A stretch of 22,527 bases of DNA from an uncultured Dialister sp. (lineage in GTDB: Bacteria; Bacillota; Negativicutes; Veillonellales; Dialisteraceae), in the NCBI GenBank assembly GCA_934193095.1, contig CAKPUX010000032.1:1-22527 (forward strand), read 5' to 3'. Below, piece by piece: positions 21,802-22,527 of this stretch. A program made the position numbers and the translations under genes. The notes beneath the pieces are model-generated. The model made no database searches. It worked only from the letters and a program-made list of their open reading frames with translations, and was not told the DNA's origin. How positions within the stretch are numbered: position 1 is the stretch's first letter; each line of letters begins with the position of its first letter.

Positions 21802-22112
21802 GTAATGCTTTTAAGTTAAGCGGCAGAACGTTCTTGGCTCCCCATCGGGGGAGCTGCCCGAAGGGCTTGTGCAAGCGAACTGGATTTTTAGGAGTGAAGC
21901 GACGCGAAAATCCAGTGAGACGCCATTTCGAACGAAGTGAGATGAGGGGGCTACGTAGCGGTATTGCATGAAAGTGTTGGAATATCGATAGCATCGGACT
22001 ATTCAACATAGCACGCTATACCGCTGGCATGCCCCTATTGCCTTCGGCACTTCCCTCGAAGGGGGAAGCAAGTCGTTACGGCGCTAACATTTTCCTTAAC
22101 TTAATAGCATTG
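21802..22112. mobile_element. MITE-like element, copy 2 (311 bp)
   Basis: Left end GTAATGCTTTTAAGTTAAG, right end CTTAACTTAATAGCATTG. The flanks are an 8-bp direct repeat CCCGATGG (21794-21801 and 22113-22120), the centre of a CCTTCC...GGAAGG palindrome. Outside the 76-bp block it is collinear with copy 1 with few differences; the block is on the left of the core and inverted. The total length is the same as copy 1. Confidence 0.78.
21868..21943 (-). repeat. 76-bp module inside MITE copy 2, inverted
   Basis: Reverse complement of 17778-17853 with several substitutions. In copy 1 the equivalent junction is uninterrupted (GAAGGGG joins TGAGGGGG). Confidence 0.8.
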
Positions 22113-22209
22113 CCCGATGGGGAAGGCAGCGAAACGAGAATACCGCTATTCCCATAACGTCAGAGCGAATACAGGATATATGTGGAAAAACAATATCCCC
22201 GAAACAAAG

Positions 22210-22229
22210 CCTTCCCCTCGAGGGGAAGG
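22210..22229. repeat. Intact palindromic repeat CCTTCCCCTCGAGGGGAAGG
   Basis: A perfect 20-bp palindrome followed by a TGGCAAGCGGAGCGAGCCGG / ATAGGG tail, in opposite orientation to the ACCCTATCC-headed copies. It is an unoccupied version of the MITE target. The rest of 22121-22426 shows no gene. Confidence 0.75.
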
Positions 22230-22426
22230 TGGCAAGCGGAGCGAGCCGGATAGGGTTCTAGCGGTATGAAAAAGAGCGGGGGAGATCGTCTCAAGCAGGC
22301 GATATACGAAAGCAGCCGAATACCGCTCTGCATCCCTAACCATACATTTCTGAAACCAATGAGTGATTCTTAAAGGAATGCTGATTCCATCGCCGAATCG
22401 GCGCTTCCGCAGAAAGGAGCTATCCT

Positions 22427-22527
22427 ATGGCTGAAATCAAAGACATCACGAAATTTCATATATTTTCCTCCGCCTACTTTGCCTCGGCGGTGAACCGTTC
22501 CCAGTACGTGACGGACGGCAAGAAAGA
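22427..22527 (+). CDS. Start of an unidentified protein, cut by the window edge
   Basis: The ATG at 22427 follows AAAGGAGC (22413-22420) at normal spacing. Thirty-three codons are visible, beginning MAEIKDITKFHIFSSAYFAS and continuing with VNRSQYVTDGKK. There is no signal peptide and no motif I recognise. A CGCCGAATCGGCG palindrome (22391-22403) lies in its upstream region and may be regulatory. Confidence 0.6.
   Translation, partial: MAEIKDITKFHIFSSAYFASAVNRSQYVTDGKK

Noticed and set aside
21498..21971. 157-codon frame right of the IS
   Set aside because: It runs through dispersed palindromic repeats and into the MITE; the apparent protein is translated repeat.

Overview
The window looks like a chromosomal segment of a diderm Firmicute (Negativicutes-like); this is inference. 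Strong AGGAGG-type ribosome binding sites, Firmicute-type proteins (TypA, a DUF1847 protein, a YczE/YitT-type membrane protein, a CGGC-domain protein) and an LPS-type phosphoethanolamine transferase point the same way. The window holds a dozen real genes. Nearly every gap is filled with dispersed and nested repeats, so about a third of it is non-coding repeat DNA.

Layout. 237-5525: a two-gene restriction-modification locus. An NPPY adenine methyltransferase gene is interrupted by a frameshift at a run of eight G. It is followed, with translational coupling, by an 1111-aa GIY-YIG-like/SF2-helicase protein whose C-terminus resembles half a methyltransferase. 5536-5570: terminator. 5578-5905: gene-free sequence with long nested stems, perhaps a structured RNA. 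6415-8235: typA. 8281-9622: repeats, including a tandem duplication of about 500 bp. 9623-11218 (-): CPA1 cation/proton antiporter. 11861-12466: DUF1847 Cys-rich protein. 12473-12922: palindromic composite element. 12981-13628: YczE/YitT-like membrane protein. 13726-14691 (-): BASS-family transporter. 14731-15530: two tandem copies of the composite element. 15536-16384 (-): panC, behind a leader with an intrinsic terminator. 17105-17458: CGGC-domain protein. 17620-17930 and 21802-22112: two copies of a 311-bp MITE-like element. 18087-19814 (-): phosphoethanolamine transferase. 20051-21505: an intact IS3-family element with a 5-bp target duplication. 22427-end: start of an unidentified gene.

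How things fit together. The housekeeping genes are single transcription units with their own promoters or terminators; only the restriction-modification pair is an evident operon. The most interesting points are: (1) the G8 tract, placed so that one extra G, or a -1 slip on G-GGG-GGG, restores a 650-aa methyltransferase, which suggests phase variation or recoding; (2) the AT-rich, apparently exchanged target-recognition part of that enzyme; (3) two MITEs lodged at the centre of the same short palindromic repeat, in which a 76-bp block sits on opposite sides and in opposite orientation while the rest is collinear; (4) the highly structured gene-free stretch at 5578-5905; and (5) the panC leader with mutually exclusive hairpins.
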